From Streptomyces shenzhenensis (lineage in GTDB: Bacteria > Actinomycetota > Actinomycetes > Streptomycetales > Streptomycetaceae), in NCBI RefSeq assembly GCF_003688995.1, contig NZ_PENI01000018.1, forward strand, positions 1 to 64,000: DNA of 64,000 nt. Reading direction: 5' to 3'. Under the pieces are notes generated by a model. That model was not told the DNA's origin, made no database searches, and worked only from the letters and a program-made list of their open reading frames with translations. The position numbers and the translations under genes were made by a program. Shown here one piece after another: positions 43,340 to 51,376 of the stretch. Position 1 is the first letter of the stretch. Each line of letters starts with the position of its first letter.

Positions 43340-44212
43340 TCAGCGGGCTCCCGCAGGGGTACGGAGCTGTTCGGCCAGCCGCTCGAGTTCGGCCGCCGTG
43401 GCGGGCGAGGCGTCGCTGAGTCCGCTGTGCACGGCCGTCGCGCTCTTCAGGAAGCGCCGGAGCACGGCCACGAGGAGCCCTTGCGGCAGAGCCCGCAGCG
43501 CGGCGAACGCGCGAGGTACCGGCGGCCTCTCCATCGCGGCGAGGTTCTGCCGCATGAGGTGGAGCATGCCACGGACCGCGTCCGGGTCGTCGGCCAGCAC
43601 CGCCGGGCCGCCCGCCGCGTGTACCGCCTGTCCGAGCGGGACCTCGAACGCGGCGTGCGTCCTGAGCCAGGCATCCATCCGCGGCTCGGCCCTGGCGTTG
43701 ATCCCGGCGGTACGGAACGTCTCCACGATCCGTTCCAGTCGCGGGGTGGTACGGCCGTCGGGCTCGCCGATCGGCATCGCGACCCGGCGGGTGAGGACAT
43801 TGCTCCTGCGGTAGCGGACCACGTCGCCGTCCATCGTGCCGCCGGTCATGGGGAAGCCGAGCAGCACCCGCTCGTGGCCGATCACCGCACCCAGTGTCTC
43901 CGGGCCGGCTGCCCAGTTGAGCAGGAACAGCACGTCACCCCGGACACCGGCGAGTGATTCCAGCACCGCATCCACCTGGTGGGTGCGGACGAGGACGGTG
44001 ATCAGGTCGTACCCGCCGTCCGGGTGCTCGGTCACCGGTACCGGCACCCGCCTGACAGCGGGGCCGTCTTCCTCGGCGAGCTGCACTCCGTGCCGGCGCA
44101 GGGCGGTCAGGCGCTCACCCCGGGCGAGGAGCGAGACGTCGTGGCCGGCCTCGTGCATGCGGGCGGCGAACAGGCTGCCGCACACCCCGGCGCCGTACAC
44201 GAGCAGCTTCAT
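43340..44212 (-). CDS. Ketopantoate reductase-like (PanE/ApbA) oxidoreductase
   Basis: This 290-residue protein has the N-terminal NADP motif LLVYGAGVCGSLFAARMHEA and SLLARGERLTALRRHG. FLLNWAAGPETLGAVIG and PMTGGTMDGDVVRYR follow, then a helical C-terminal domain. True PanE has a catalytic Lys and Glu in the C-terminal half; these are not clear, and the protein is distant, so a different 2-oxo acid may be the substrate. The ATG is divergent from a TetR gene across 70 bases that carry an inverted repeat. Confidence 0.75.
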   Translation of the reverse strand: MKLLVYGAGVCGSLFAARMHEAGHDVSLLARGERLTALRRHGVQLAEEDGPAVRRVPVPVTEHPDGGYDLITVLVRTHQVDAVLESLAGVRGDVLFLLNWAAGPETLGAVIGHERVLLGFPMTGGTMDGDVVRYRRSNVLTRRVAMPIGEPDGRTTPRLERIVETFRTAGINARAEPRMDAWLRTHAAFEVPLGQAVHAAGGPAVLADDPDAVRGMLHLMRQNLAAMERPPVPRAFAALRALPQGLLVAVLRRFLKSATAVHSGLSDASPATAAELERLAEQLRTPAGAR

Positions 44213-44225
44213 GACAGTCCTCTTT

Positions 44226-44269
44226 CATACGTTCGATTGAGTCATACGTTCGTTTCATTCAAACATATG
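44226..44269. promoter_or_regulatory. Operator repeats between the PanE-like and TetR genes
   Basis: CATACGTTCG occurs directly repeated at 44226-44235 and 44243-44252; CAAACATATG (44260-44269) is the inverted form with two mismatches. The second and third make an inverted pair separated by 7 bases. It covers the divergent promoters, so the TetR protein probably represses both genes. Confidence 0.65.
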
Positions 44270-44282
44270 TAGAGTCCCTCGT

Positions 44283-44912
44283 GTGGCGACCCCAGACACC
44301 CGCACCCAGATCCTCGACGCGGCCGAGCACCTCTTCGCCGAGCACGGATACCGCGGCACCTCGGTCCGCGCGATCACCAAACTCGCCGGAGCGAACCTGG
44401 CCGCCGTCGGCTACCACTTCGGCTCGAAGGCGGAGCTGATGGCCGCAGTCGCCCGCCGCGTGATCGAGCCCATCAACGCCGCCCAGTGCGCCGGGCTCGA
44501 CACACTGCTCGCCCGGACCCCCGACCCACCGGTCAGCGAACTGGTGGAGGCATTCGCGGGGCCGCTGTTCGACGAGATGCCGGCCGACGACGAGGGCGGC
44601 GCCCGGACGTCCCGGCTGATCGTGACGATCCTCAGCGACCCGGCCGAGGAGGCACGCAACTGGACCGGCCCCGCCGAGGACTCGGTCCGCGAGCGCTACC
44701 TCGCAGCCTTCGCGCGCGCACTGCCCGGCCTGTCCCCGCAGGAGCTGCGGTTCCGGATGCGGGGGATCCTCGCCGTGACGGCCGTCGACCGCCTCGAGGT
44801 CCACCAGCAGCCCTCCCCCGGCTGCGGGTCCCCGGCGGCGGGCGAGGCGGCCCGGCGATGGGCGATCACGTTCCTGACGGCAGCGATGAGCACACCACCG
44901 ACCCGAACCTGA
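44283..44912 (+). CDS. TetR-family regulator
   Basis: This 209-residue repressor has the N-terminal helix-turn-helix RTQILDAAEHLFAEHGYRGT, SVRAITKLAGANLAAVGYHF, GSKAELMAAV. The C-terminal ligand domain has PPVSELVEAFAGPLFDEM. It begins with GTG at 44283, immediately after the operator, with no ribosome site, so it may be translated from a leaderless RNA. It would regulate the divergent PanE-like gene. Confidence 0.85.
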   Translation: MATPDTRTQILDAAEHLFAEHGYRGTSVRAITKLAGANLAAVGYHFGSKAELMAAVARRVIEPINAAQCAGLDTLLARTPDPPVSELVEAFAGPLFDEMPADDEGGARTSRLIVTILSDPAEEARNWTGPAEDSVRERYLAAFARALPGLSPQELRFRMRGILAVTAVDRLEVHQQPSPGCGSPAAGEAARRWAITFLTAAMSTPPTRT

Positions 44913-44974
44913 CGCCCCACTCTGATCGGTCTGCTGCAGGGCTGCCGACCGTCACCCGTCGGCGCCGTCCCGGT

Positions 44975-46153
44975 TCAGCGTCGTACCCGTGGCATTCCCA
45001 GGCCGATCCACGAGATGATCTCGCGCTGGATCTCGTTGTTGCCGCCGCCGAAGGTGAAGATCACCGCCGAGCGGTAGCCGCGTTCCAGCTCGCCGTGGAG
45101 GACCGCGCCGGCCGAGCCCTCCTTCAGCGGCCCCGCCGCGGCGACGATCTCCATGAGCCAGGCATAGGCGTCCCGGCGGGCCTCGGAGCCGTACACCTTC
45201 ACCGCGGAGGCGTCCTGCGGGGTGAGGCTGCCGTCCTGGACGGCGTTCACCATCCGCCAGTTGAGCAGCTTCATCGCGTCCAGTTCGGCGTAGGTCCTGG
45301 CCAGCCGGTTGCGTACCCAGGAGAGGTCGATCACGCGGCGGCCGTCGGCGAGCTTGGTGCCGGCCGCCCAGCGCTGGACGTCGTGCAGGGCGCGGATCGC
45401 CGTCGTGCCGTGCGCGGCGAGGGTGACCCGCTCGTGGTTGAGCTGGTTGGTGATCAGCCGCCAGCCCTGGTTCTCGGCCCCGACCCGGCGGGAGACGGGG
45501 ACGCGGATGTCCTCGTAGTAACTGGCTGTGGTGTCGTGCGAGGCGAGGGTGTTGATGACGGTGCAGGAGTAGCCGGGATCGGAGGTCGGCACCAGGAGCA
45601 TGGTGATGCCCCGGTGCGGCGGGGCCCCGGGATCGGTGCGCACGGCCAGCCAGACCCAGTCCGCGGTGTCGCCGTTGGTGGTCCAGATCTTCTGCCCGTT
45701 GACGACGTACTCGTCCCCGTCGCGCACCGCGCGGGTCTTCAGGGACGCGAGATCCGTGCCGGCGTCCGGCTCGCTGTAGCCGATGGCGAAGTCGATCTCG
45801 CCGGAGAGGATCCGCGGCAGGAAGTACGCCTTCTGTTCGTCGGTGCCGAACCGCATCAGGGTCGGGCCGACCGTGTTCAGCGCCATGAGCGGCAGCGGTA
45901 CGCCGGCCTGCGCGGCCTCGTCGAAGAAGATGAACTGCTCCATCGCCGTCAGCCCGCGCCCGCCGTACTCCTCGGGCCAGCCCACGCCGAGCCAGCGGTC
46001 CGCGCCGAGCCGCCTGATCGTGTCGCGGTAGAACCGCTTCTGCGCGGCCGGGTCGGCGTAGCGCGCGGCTGCGTGGTCCGGAACCAGGTCGGCGAAGTAG
46101 GCGCGCAGTTCGGTGCGCAGCCGCTGCTGCTCGGGCGTGTGGTCGAGATGCAC
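44975..46153 (-). CDS. Acyl-CoA dehydrogenase, FadE26-like
   Basis: This 392-residue flavoprotein would desaturate an acyl-CoA. It starts with GTG after GGGAGG. LGVGWPEEYGGRGLTAMEQF, FAIGYSEPDAGTDLASLKTR, NGQKIWTTNGDTADWVWLAVRT and LITNQLNHERVTLAA follow, and FTFGGGNNEIQREIISWIGL is the C-terminal FAD motif. These closely recall mycobacterial FadE26, one half of a two-subunit steroid side-chain dehydrogenase. The expected partner subunit is not in the window. A perfect KstR-type box lies 46 bases upstream. Confidence 0.85.
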   Translation of the reverse strand: MHLDHTPEQQRLRTELRAYFADLVPDHAAARYADPAAQKRFYRDTIRRLGADRWLGVGWPEEYGGRGLTAMEQFIFFDEAAQAGVPLPLMALNTVGPTLMRFGTDEQKAYFLPRILSGEIDFAIGYSEPDAGTDLASLKTRAVRDGDEYVVNGQKIWTTNGDTADWVWLAVRTDPGAPPHRGITMLLVPTSDPGYSCTVINTLASHDTTASYYEDIRVPVSRRVGAENQGWRLITNQLNHERVTLAAHGTTAIRALHDVQRWAAGTKLADGRRVIDLSWVRNRLARTYAELDAMKLLNWRMVNAVQDGSLTPQDASAVKVYGSEARRDAYAWLMEIVAAAGPLKEGSAGAVLHGELERGYRSAVIFTFGGGNNEIQREIISWIGLGMPRVRR

Positions 46154-46198
46154 GGCGCCTCCCAGGCTCCCGATGGCCGGTCCTGACGGCGCACACCG

Positions 46199-46212
46199 TA
46201 GAACGTGTTACA
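46199..46212. promoter_or_regulatory. KstR-type box upstream of fadE
   Basis: TAGAACGTGTTACA matches every fixed position of the KstR consensus TnnAACnnGTTnnA. It lies 46 bases before the acyl-CoA dehydrogenase start. The nearby ACAGAAATTGGGAAT is A+T-rich and may be promoter DNA. Confidence 0.65.
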
Positions 46213-46357
46213 GAAATTGGGAATGGCGCACTTCGAGGAAGTGCGGGAGACGGCATAAAAGTCCACAGCGGCGGCAGGGCGTACGGGACCGCGGGCGGTC
46301 GCGGGACCCGGCGGGGGCCGCCGGGAGGCGCGAGCGCCGCGGGGGCGGTCGGTCGCG

Positions 46358-46732
46358 TCAGCCGAGCGCCGCGACGAAGTCGGCGCAGGCCCGGGCGCAC
46401 GCCCGGCACGCCTCCGCCGTCGCCCGCGCGCCGGTCCGTCCGTCGAAGGCCTCGGCGCTGTCGAGGCAGACCGCGCGGCACCACTCCAACTGGATCCGCA
46501 GTCCGGCCTGGTCCTGGCAGTTCTGTTCGGACAGCATGCGGCAGGTGGTGTCACACACCTCCGCACACAGGATGCCCTGCCGCCGCGCCCGCTCCGGCCC
46601 GTCGGTCCCGTCCGGATCCAGGAGGCTCGCGCGCACCGCGCAGGCGCGGGCACACTCGGTGCACGCCTGCGCACAGGCGAAGCGGTCCTCCAGGAAGCGG
46701 TACAGCTCCTGCTCGGAAGTCGTCGGTGTCAC
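46358..46732 (-). CDS. Cys-rich four-helix copper-binding protein (DUF326/Csp-like)
   Basis: This 124-residue protein has about 13 cysteines spaced along helices: FACAQACTECARACAV, ILCAEVCDTTCRMLSEQNC, WCRAVCLDS and CRACARACADF. Copper-storage proteins of this family hold Cu(I) inside a four-helix bundle. There is no signal peptide, so it would be cytosolic (Csp3-like). The GTG at 46732 starts the homologous region. It is a single gene with no copper regulator or exporter adjacent. Confidence 0.78.
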   Translation of the reverse strand: MTPTTSEQELYRFLEDRFACAQACTECARACAVRASLLDPDGTDGPERARRQGILCAEVCDTTCRMLSEQNCQDQAGLRIQLEWCRAVCLDSAEAFDGRTGARATAEACRACARACADFVAALG

Positions 46733-46907
46733 GCGGTCCGGGTAGCCCCGTCGGAACGGGTCAAACCAGGCCGGGGCGGGTCGCACGGGCGCGCGCGGAT
46801 GCCCCGGCCGGGGGCGGACGGCACCCGCGGGGCGGCATCGCGGGGCGTGGCCGGCCGACCACGGAAGGCGTCCGGTTCATCCCGTTATGAAGGGGTACTC
46901 CAGTGCT

Positions 46908-47273
46908 ATGAGCACCGTATCGATGCAGATGGCCGCCGCCAGCGGCCTGCTGAGCCTCGGACTCTTCGTGGTGGCTGTGGCCGTGCTGGCGGTCCTCGGC
47001 GGGAGCTTCTGGCTGGGCTCCCGCGTCAAGTACAGCGAACCGCCCCGGCCGCGCCCCGAGGAGCAGCCGCAGCTGCCCCCGGAGGGCGCGGTGCACGAGA
47101 TCCGCGAGAACCGGGAGTCCGAAGAGGTGCCGCGGACCGCGGAGGGCGATCGTCCGCTCACCCCGTACGAGCTGAGCAACCAGCAGACCCGGCCGAGCGC
47201 GTCGAAGGACCGGCCGCGCTGGAGCGAGGGCTCGAGCGGCTCGTTCGGCGGCGGTGGACTGGGCGCCCACTGA
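46908..47273 (+). CDS. Small membrane protein of DUF6479 type
   Basis: This 121-residue protein has one N-terminal membrane segment (about 10-35, LLSLGLFVVAVAVLAVLGG) followed by SFWLGSRVKYSEPPRPRPEE, then a hydrophilic acidic/proline-rich tail ending GSFGGGGLGAH. The layout fits streptomycete DUF6479 proteins of unknown role. The start at 46908 is chosen by family size; an in-frame ATG at 46887 would add seven residues and is possible. A strong bidirectional terminator follows. Confidence 0.65.
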   Translation: MSTVSMQMAAASGLLSLGLFVVAVAVLAVLGGSFWLGSRVKYSEPPRPRPEEQPQLPPEGAVHEIRENRESEEVPRTAEGDRPLTPYELSNQQTRPSASKDRPRWSEGSSGSFGGGGLGAH

Positions 47274-47312
47274 CGCCGAAGGCGGCCGCCGGGCACCCCG
47301 TCGTCCGCCCTC

Positions 47313-47355
47313 CCCCGGTCCTGGCCCCCGGGACGTCCGGGGGCCAGGACCGGGG
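47313..47355. terminator. Perfect 19-bp-stem bidirectional terminator
   Basis: 47313-47331 and 47337-47355 are perfectly complementary, with a GACGT loop. The arms begin CCCCGGTCCTGG. It lies between the DUF6479 gene and the 3' end of the eight-gene catabolic operon, so it can serve both. Confidence 0.8.
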
Positions 47356-47394
47356 AAAGCTGTGCGCGCCGGGCGCCCGCGCGTACGAACCGGG

Positions 47395-47850
47395 CTAGGA
47401 ATCCGCCCGCGCGGCGTCCAGGCGCTCGAGGTGGGCCACGTTGCCGCGGTCCTCGGCGTCCTCGCTCGGCCCGGTCGCGAACCAGGCGTCGAGGATCTCC
47501 TTGAGGACCGGCTCGGAGGTCAGGCGCAGACCGAGGGCCAGGACATTGGCGTCGTTCCAGCGGCGGGCGCCCTCCGCGGTACCGGCGTCCGTGCACAGCG
47601 CCGCCCGTACGCCCGGGACCTTGTTCGCGGCGATGGAGGAGCCGGTTCCGGTCCAGCAGCACACGACGGCCTGGTCCGCCGTCCCGGCGGCGACGTCCCG
47701 GGCCGCCGCCTCGGAGCAGACCGCCCACTGCGGATCGGCCCCGGGAGCCAGCGCGCCGTGCACGCGCACCTCGTGCCCGCGCCGGCGCAGCTCCGCGACG
47801 ACGAGCCGGGCGACGGGTTCGTCCATGTCCGAGGAGACAGAGATCCGCAT
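47395..47850 (-). CDS. RpiB/LacAB-like sugar-phosphate isomerase homologue, altered site
   Basis: This 151-residue protein has the RpiB fold: MRISVSSDMDEPVA, WTGTGSSIAANKVPGVRAAL and NDANVLALGLRLTSE. RpiB normally has C-G-T-G-x-G and H-N-D-A-N; here these read C-W-T-G-T-G and W-N-D-A-N, so the usual His is lost and the loop altered, while Cys is kept. It may isomerise something other than ribose 5-phosphate. It is last in the operon, 55 bases after the BKACE-like gene. No clear ribosome site is seen. Confidence 0.75.
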   Translation of the reverse strand: MRISVSSDMDEPVARLVVAELRRRGHEVRVHGALAPGADPQWAVCSEAAARDVAAGTADQAVVCCWTGTGSSIAANKVPGVRAALCTDAGTAEGARRWNDANVLALGLRLTSEPVLKEILDAWFATGPSEDAEDRGNVAHLERLDAARADS

Positions 47851-47905
47851 GCCGCGGAGCCTAACGGACCGCGGGACCCGTCGCCCGGGCCCGGACCGAA
47901 GAGGG

Positions 47906-48625
47906 TCAGCGCACGGCGAGGGCGCGGGCGGCCGTGACCAGCTCCGCGTTGTGCCCGGCCGAGGTGCCGTCCGGGAGGTGGATGCCGTCCTCGAAGCCGA
48001 TGCGGGCCTGGTGCCCGTCCTGGAGCGCGGCGCGCAGCACGGGCCAGGTGGTGGCCGCCTCACCGTGGTAGAGCAGCGGGCAGCCGACCCCGGCGGCACG
48101 GATCCGGGCGGCCATCTCCCGGGCGTGGGCGACCGCCGTGTCCGGATCCTCGTCCATCGGCTCGATCAGGATGCGCGCGTTGTCCGCCAGCGTCGGCGAG
48201 GCGAGCAGCGCGGGCACGTCGTCCGTGCTCCACACGGCGCTCTCCAGTGTCATGCCCCGGGCGGTGACGAGGGCGGCGGTCTCCGCCGCGCCCTCCTCGC
48301 TGAAGGCGACCGAGGCGAAGTCCGGCAGTACGTCCCAGGCCTTGACCAGGTCGTACCGCTCCTGGGGTCCGGAGCAGGTCCACAGGCCGGTCGTGGTGCC
48401 GACGATCGCGGCGGGCGCGGCGGAGCGGATGGCGCGCAGGACGTCGGCGAGGTCGTCGGGTTCGATCGTCTGGCCGCCGTCCGTGGTACGGACGTGGAAG
48501 TGGACGACGTCGGCGCCCGCGGAGACCACCGCGGCGGTGTCCGCGGCGATCTCCTGGGGGGTCAGCGGCACGGCGGGGTGCTCGGTACGGGTACGCCCGC
48601 CGTTGATGGCTGCCTTGAGGAACAT
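47906..48625 (-). CDS. Beta-keto acid cleavage enzyme (BKACE, DUF849)
   Basis: This 239-residue TIM-barrel enzyme is of the family that uses zinc to cleave beta-keto acids with acetyl-CoA, as in 3-keto-5-aminohexanoate or dehydrocarnitine breakdown. Zinc ligands HFHVR (about residue 43) and a catalytic E in RIGFEDGIHLPDG near 215 are visible, with KAAINGGRTRTEHPAVPLTP at the start. It is shorter than typical members (about 270-310). AAGGAAG precedes the ATG. Substrate unknown. Confidence 0.82.
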   Translation of the reverse strand: MFLKAAINGGRTRTEHPAVPLTPQEIAADTAAVVSAGADVVHFHVRTTDGGQTIEPDDLADVLRAIRSAAPAAIVGTTTGLWTCSGPQERYDLVKAWDVLPDFASVAFSEEGAAETAALVTARGMTLESAVWSTDDVPALLASPTLADNARILIEPMDEDPDTAVAHAREMAARIRAAGVGCPLLYHGEAATTWPVLRAALQDGHQARIGFEDGIHLPDGTSAGHNAELVTAARALAVR

Positions 48626-48669
48626 GGGTGCTTCCTTGCGAAGGGGTGGGTGACCGGGAGGGGTCGCGG

Positions 48670-49362
48670 TCACGCTGTGGTGGGGTCGGGGCGCAGCAGG
48701 TTCTCGACGGTGCGGGTGGCCCCGGTGAGCGTGCCGAGCCGGTCTCCCCGGTGCAGCGCGGCGATGAGACCGGGCTCCTCGGCGTCGTCGGCGAGTGCCT
48801 CGTCGAGGACGGCGGCGAGCCGGGCGGCCGGCGCGACGAGCAGGCCGTTGTCGTCGCCGAGGACGAGATCGCCCGCGCGTACGGCCACTCCGCCGCAGCT
48901 GACGGGGGCGTTCAGGGAGCCGTCGGCGATGCCGTGCAGCTTGGTGGTCAGCAGCGAGGTGCCGTACGCGTGCACGGGGAGGCCGACCTCGCGCAGGGCG
49001 CCGATGTCGGTGCAGACGCCGTCCACGACGGCGCCGGCCGCGCCGCGCGCCGCGAGGGCGTGCACCACGACCTCGCCGAGCGGGGCGTGCCGGCGGTCGC
49101 CGCCGCAGTCGACGACCACGACGTCACCCGGTCCGACGAGGGACGCGGCGTGGTGCAGCAGGGTGGAGTCGGTGGCGGTGATCCGTACGGTGACGGCGCG
49201 GCCGACCAGCCTGCCCCGGCCGGCGACGCGCCGCAGGGCCGGATCGCAGAATCCCTCCTCCAGGTAGTGGCCGAGGGTGGGGAAGTCGACGTCGGCCAGT
49301 CGTGCCGCCAACTCGCCGTCCAGCGGCGGTACTTGTTCCAGATCGCGGATGTCAAGGGGCAT
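48670..49362 (-). CDS. RraA-like aldolase-fold protein with Arg-to-Thr change
   Basis: This 230-residue protein belongs to the RraA/HMG (4-hydroxy-4-methyl-2-oxoglutarate) aldolase family. GRAVTVRITATDSTLLHHAA, GDVVVVDCGGDRRHAPLGEV and AAGAVVDGVCTDIGALREVG are diagnostic. The usual GxxRD reads GVCTD here, so the substrate-binding Arg is Thr while the metal-binding Asp remains. The reaction may differ from HMG aldolase. It starts 5 bases after the hydrolase stop and is coupled to it. Confidence 0.78.
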   Translation of the reverse strand: MPLDIRDLEQVPPLDGELAARLADVDFPTLGHYLEEGFCDPALRRVAGRGRLVGRAVTVRITATDSTLLHHAASLVGPGDVVVVDCGGDRRHAPLGEVVVHALAARGAAGAVVDGVCTDIGALREVGLPVHAYGTSLLTTKLHGIADGSLNAPVSCGGVAVRAGDLVLGDDNGLLVAPAARLAAVLDEALADDAEEPGLIAALHRGDRLGTLTGATRTVENLLRPDPTTA

Positions 49363-49367
49363 CTTCG

Positions 49368-50159
49368 TCACCTCGGTCCGATGATGATGCGGCGGTTGCG
49401 GAGGACCGGCAGGATGGTCCGGGCCCGGTCGATGCGCTGCTTGTCCGCCTCGACCACGCACAGGGCGCGCTCCTCCTCACCGAGCGCGGCGCGCACGACC
49501 CCGAGCGGGTCGATGGCCATGCTCATGCCGATGCAGTCGGGCGTGGTGAGCGAGGCGGCCACGACCCAGCAGGTGTTCTCGATCGCGCGGGTGCGCAGCA
49601 GCGTCGTCCAGTGGTCCTCCTTGAGCGGGCCGCGCACCCAGGCCGCGGACACGGACAGCAGGTCGGCGCCCATTTCGACGAGGGTCCGGGTGAACTCGGG
49701 GAAGCGCAGGTCGTAGCAGTTGACCAGCCCCACGTTGAACTCGCCTATCCGCACCACGCAGGGCCCCTCGTCGCCGCGCTGCACCTCGCGGGACTCGCGG
49801 TAGTCGAAGGCGTCGTAGAGGTGCATCTTGCGGTAGCGGCCGAGGAGTTCGCCGTCCGCGGAGACGGCCGCGATGGTGTTGTACGGCAGGGAGTCGCCGC
49901 TCGGTTCGTAGCCGCCGGCGATCACGGCGATGCCGTGGGCGGCGGCGATCCGGGACAACTCGCCGAGGAAGAAGGGCCAGTGGGCCTCGGCGGTCTCGTG
50001 CAGCGGCCCGGCGGCGGCCTCCGCCGGAATCATCGCCTCCTCGGGGAAGACGACGAGTTCGGCGCCCGCGGCGGCGGCTTCACCGGCCATGGTCTCGACG
50101 ACGTCGAGGTTTCCCGCGACGTCGGCGGTGGGGGCGTACTGGGCGGCGGCGACCTTCAC
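49368..50159 (-). CDS. Carbon-nitrogen hydrolase (nitrilase superfamily amidase)
   Basis: This 263-residue amidohydrolase has the Glu-Lys-Cys triad in place: FPEEAMIP (Glu about 41), RYRKMHLYDAFDYRES (Lys about 113) and GLVNCYDLRFPEF (Cys about 147). It would release ammonia, or an amine and CO2, from an amide or carbamoyl compound. N-carbamoylputrescine or omega-amidase-like substrates are possible given the polyamine-type transporter next to it. It starts with GTG after AAGGAGA. Confidence 0.85.
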   Translation of the reverse strand: MKVAAAQYAPTADVAGNLDVVETMAGEAAAAGAELVVFPEEAMIPAEAAAGPLHETAEAHWPFFLGELSRIAAAHGIAVIAGGYEPSGDSLPYNTIAAVSADGELLGRYRKMHLYDAFDYRESREVQRGDEGPCVVRIGEFNVGLVNCYDLRFPEFTRTLVEMGADLLSVSAAWVRGPLKEDHWTTLLRTRAIENTCWVVAASLTTPDCIGMSMAIDPLGVVRAALGEEERALCVVEADKQRIDRARTILPVLRNRRIIIGPR

Positions 50160-50223
50160 GGTCGTGTCTCCTTGCTGTGGTTGCGGTGGTTGCGGTGGTC
50201 GGGCGGAACCGGGAGCGGGGCGG

Positions 50224-51375
50224 TCATTCGGCGAGCACCCGGGAGGCGTCCGGATTCCAGTGCGCCCACGCCCGGCCGCCGGGGGCCGGACCGGCCGCGT
50301 CCGCGGGATGCGTCTCGGCGACGAACGCGCTGCCGTCGTCGAGGGTGAGGTGGTGGCGGACGGCGCTGCCGAGGTAGACCGACTGCTGCAGGGTGCCCTG
50401 CAGCGCGGCACGGCCGGCCGGGATCGCGCTCTCCTCGCGGCACACCCGGATGTGTTCGGGGCGCACCGCGAGGTGGGCCTCACCCGTGAGGTCCGTGCGC
50501 GGCACCGGCAGTGTGCCGAGGCCCGGCACCGCGAGAGCGGTGCCGTCCGTGGTGCCGGTGAGGAAGTTGGAGGTGCCGATGAAGGAGGCGACGAAGCGAG
50601 TGGCGGGCCGCTCGTAGACGCCCTCGGGGGTGTCGACCTGGACCACCCGGCCGCCGTTCATGACGGCGATCCGGTCGGACATGGTCAGCGCCTCCTCCTG
50701 GTCGTGGGTGACGGTCACGAAGGTGACCCCGACCTCGCGCTGGATCTTCTTCAGCTCCAGCTGCATCTCGGCTCGCAGCTTCTTGTCCAGGGCGCCGAGG
50801 GGCTCGTCGAGCAGCAGCAGGGAGGGGCGGGCGATGAGCGCGCGGGCGATGGCGACGCGCTGCCGCTGGCCGCCCGAGAGCTGCGCGACGGCCCGGTCGC
50901 GGAAGCCCGTCAGCCGGACCAGGGCCAGGGCCTCGTCCACCGCGGCGGGGATCTCCGCCTTCGGCCGCAGCTTGCGGACCTTCAGCTCGAACGCCACGTT
51001 GTCGGCGACGCTCAGGTGCGGGAACAGGGCGTAGCTCTGGAAGAGCATGTTCAGGTCGCGTCGGTGCGCCGGAAGACCGGTCGCCGGGACGCCGCCGAGT
51101 TCGATGCTGCCCTCGGTCGGCTCCTCGAAGCCGGTGATCATCCGCATCAGGGTGGTCTTCCCGCAGCCCGACGGGCCGAGGATGGAGAAGAACTCGTTCC
51201 GGCGGATGTCGAGGGTCACCTCGCGCACGGCGTGCGCGGTGCCGAAGACCTTTCCGACGCCGGAGAGGCGGACGGCCGGAGTCATGGGTTCGGCAGACGC
51301 AGGGGGCGGGGACACAGGGGGCGGGGACATGTGGTCAGCCAATATGGGTTTCGTGAGCTTGTGGTTCGCTGCCAT
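50224..51375 (-). CDS. potA: ABC transporter ATPase (PotA-like)
   Basis: This 383-residue ATPase powers the import system encoded upstream. Walker A is GPSGCGKTT, the signature LSGGQRQRVAIARAL, Walker B LLLLDEPLGALD, and H-loop VTHDQEEALTMSD. The C-terminal 130 residues are the TOBE-type regulatory domain (HLAVRPEHIRVC). The first ATG (51375) is one base after the potD stop, suggesting coupling; a 30-residue Pro-rich start precedes the ABC core, so translation could begin at the later Met (51285). Confidence 0.9.
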   Translation of the reverse strand: MAANHKLTKPILADHMSPPPVSPPPASAEPMTPAVRLSGVGKVFGTAHAVREVTLDIRRNEFFSILGPSGCGKTTLMRMITGFEEPTEGSIELGGVPATGLPAHRRDLNMLFQSYALFPHLSVADNVAFELKVRKLRPKAEIPAAVDEALALVRLTGFRDRAVAQLSGGQRQRVAIARALIARPSLLLLDEPLGALDKKLRAEMQLELKKIQREVGVTFVTVTHDQEEALTMSDRIAVMNGGRVVQVDTPEGVYERPATRFVASFIGTSNFLTGTTDGTALAVPGLGTLPVPRTDLTGEAHLAVRPEHIRVCREESAIPAGRAALQGTLQQSVYLGSAVRHHLTLDDGSAFVAETHPADAAGPAPGGRAWAHWNPDASRVLAE

Positions 51376-51376
51376 G

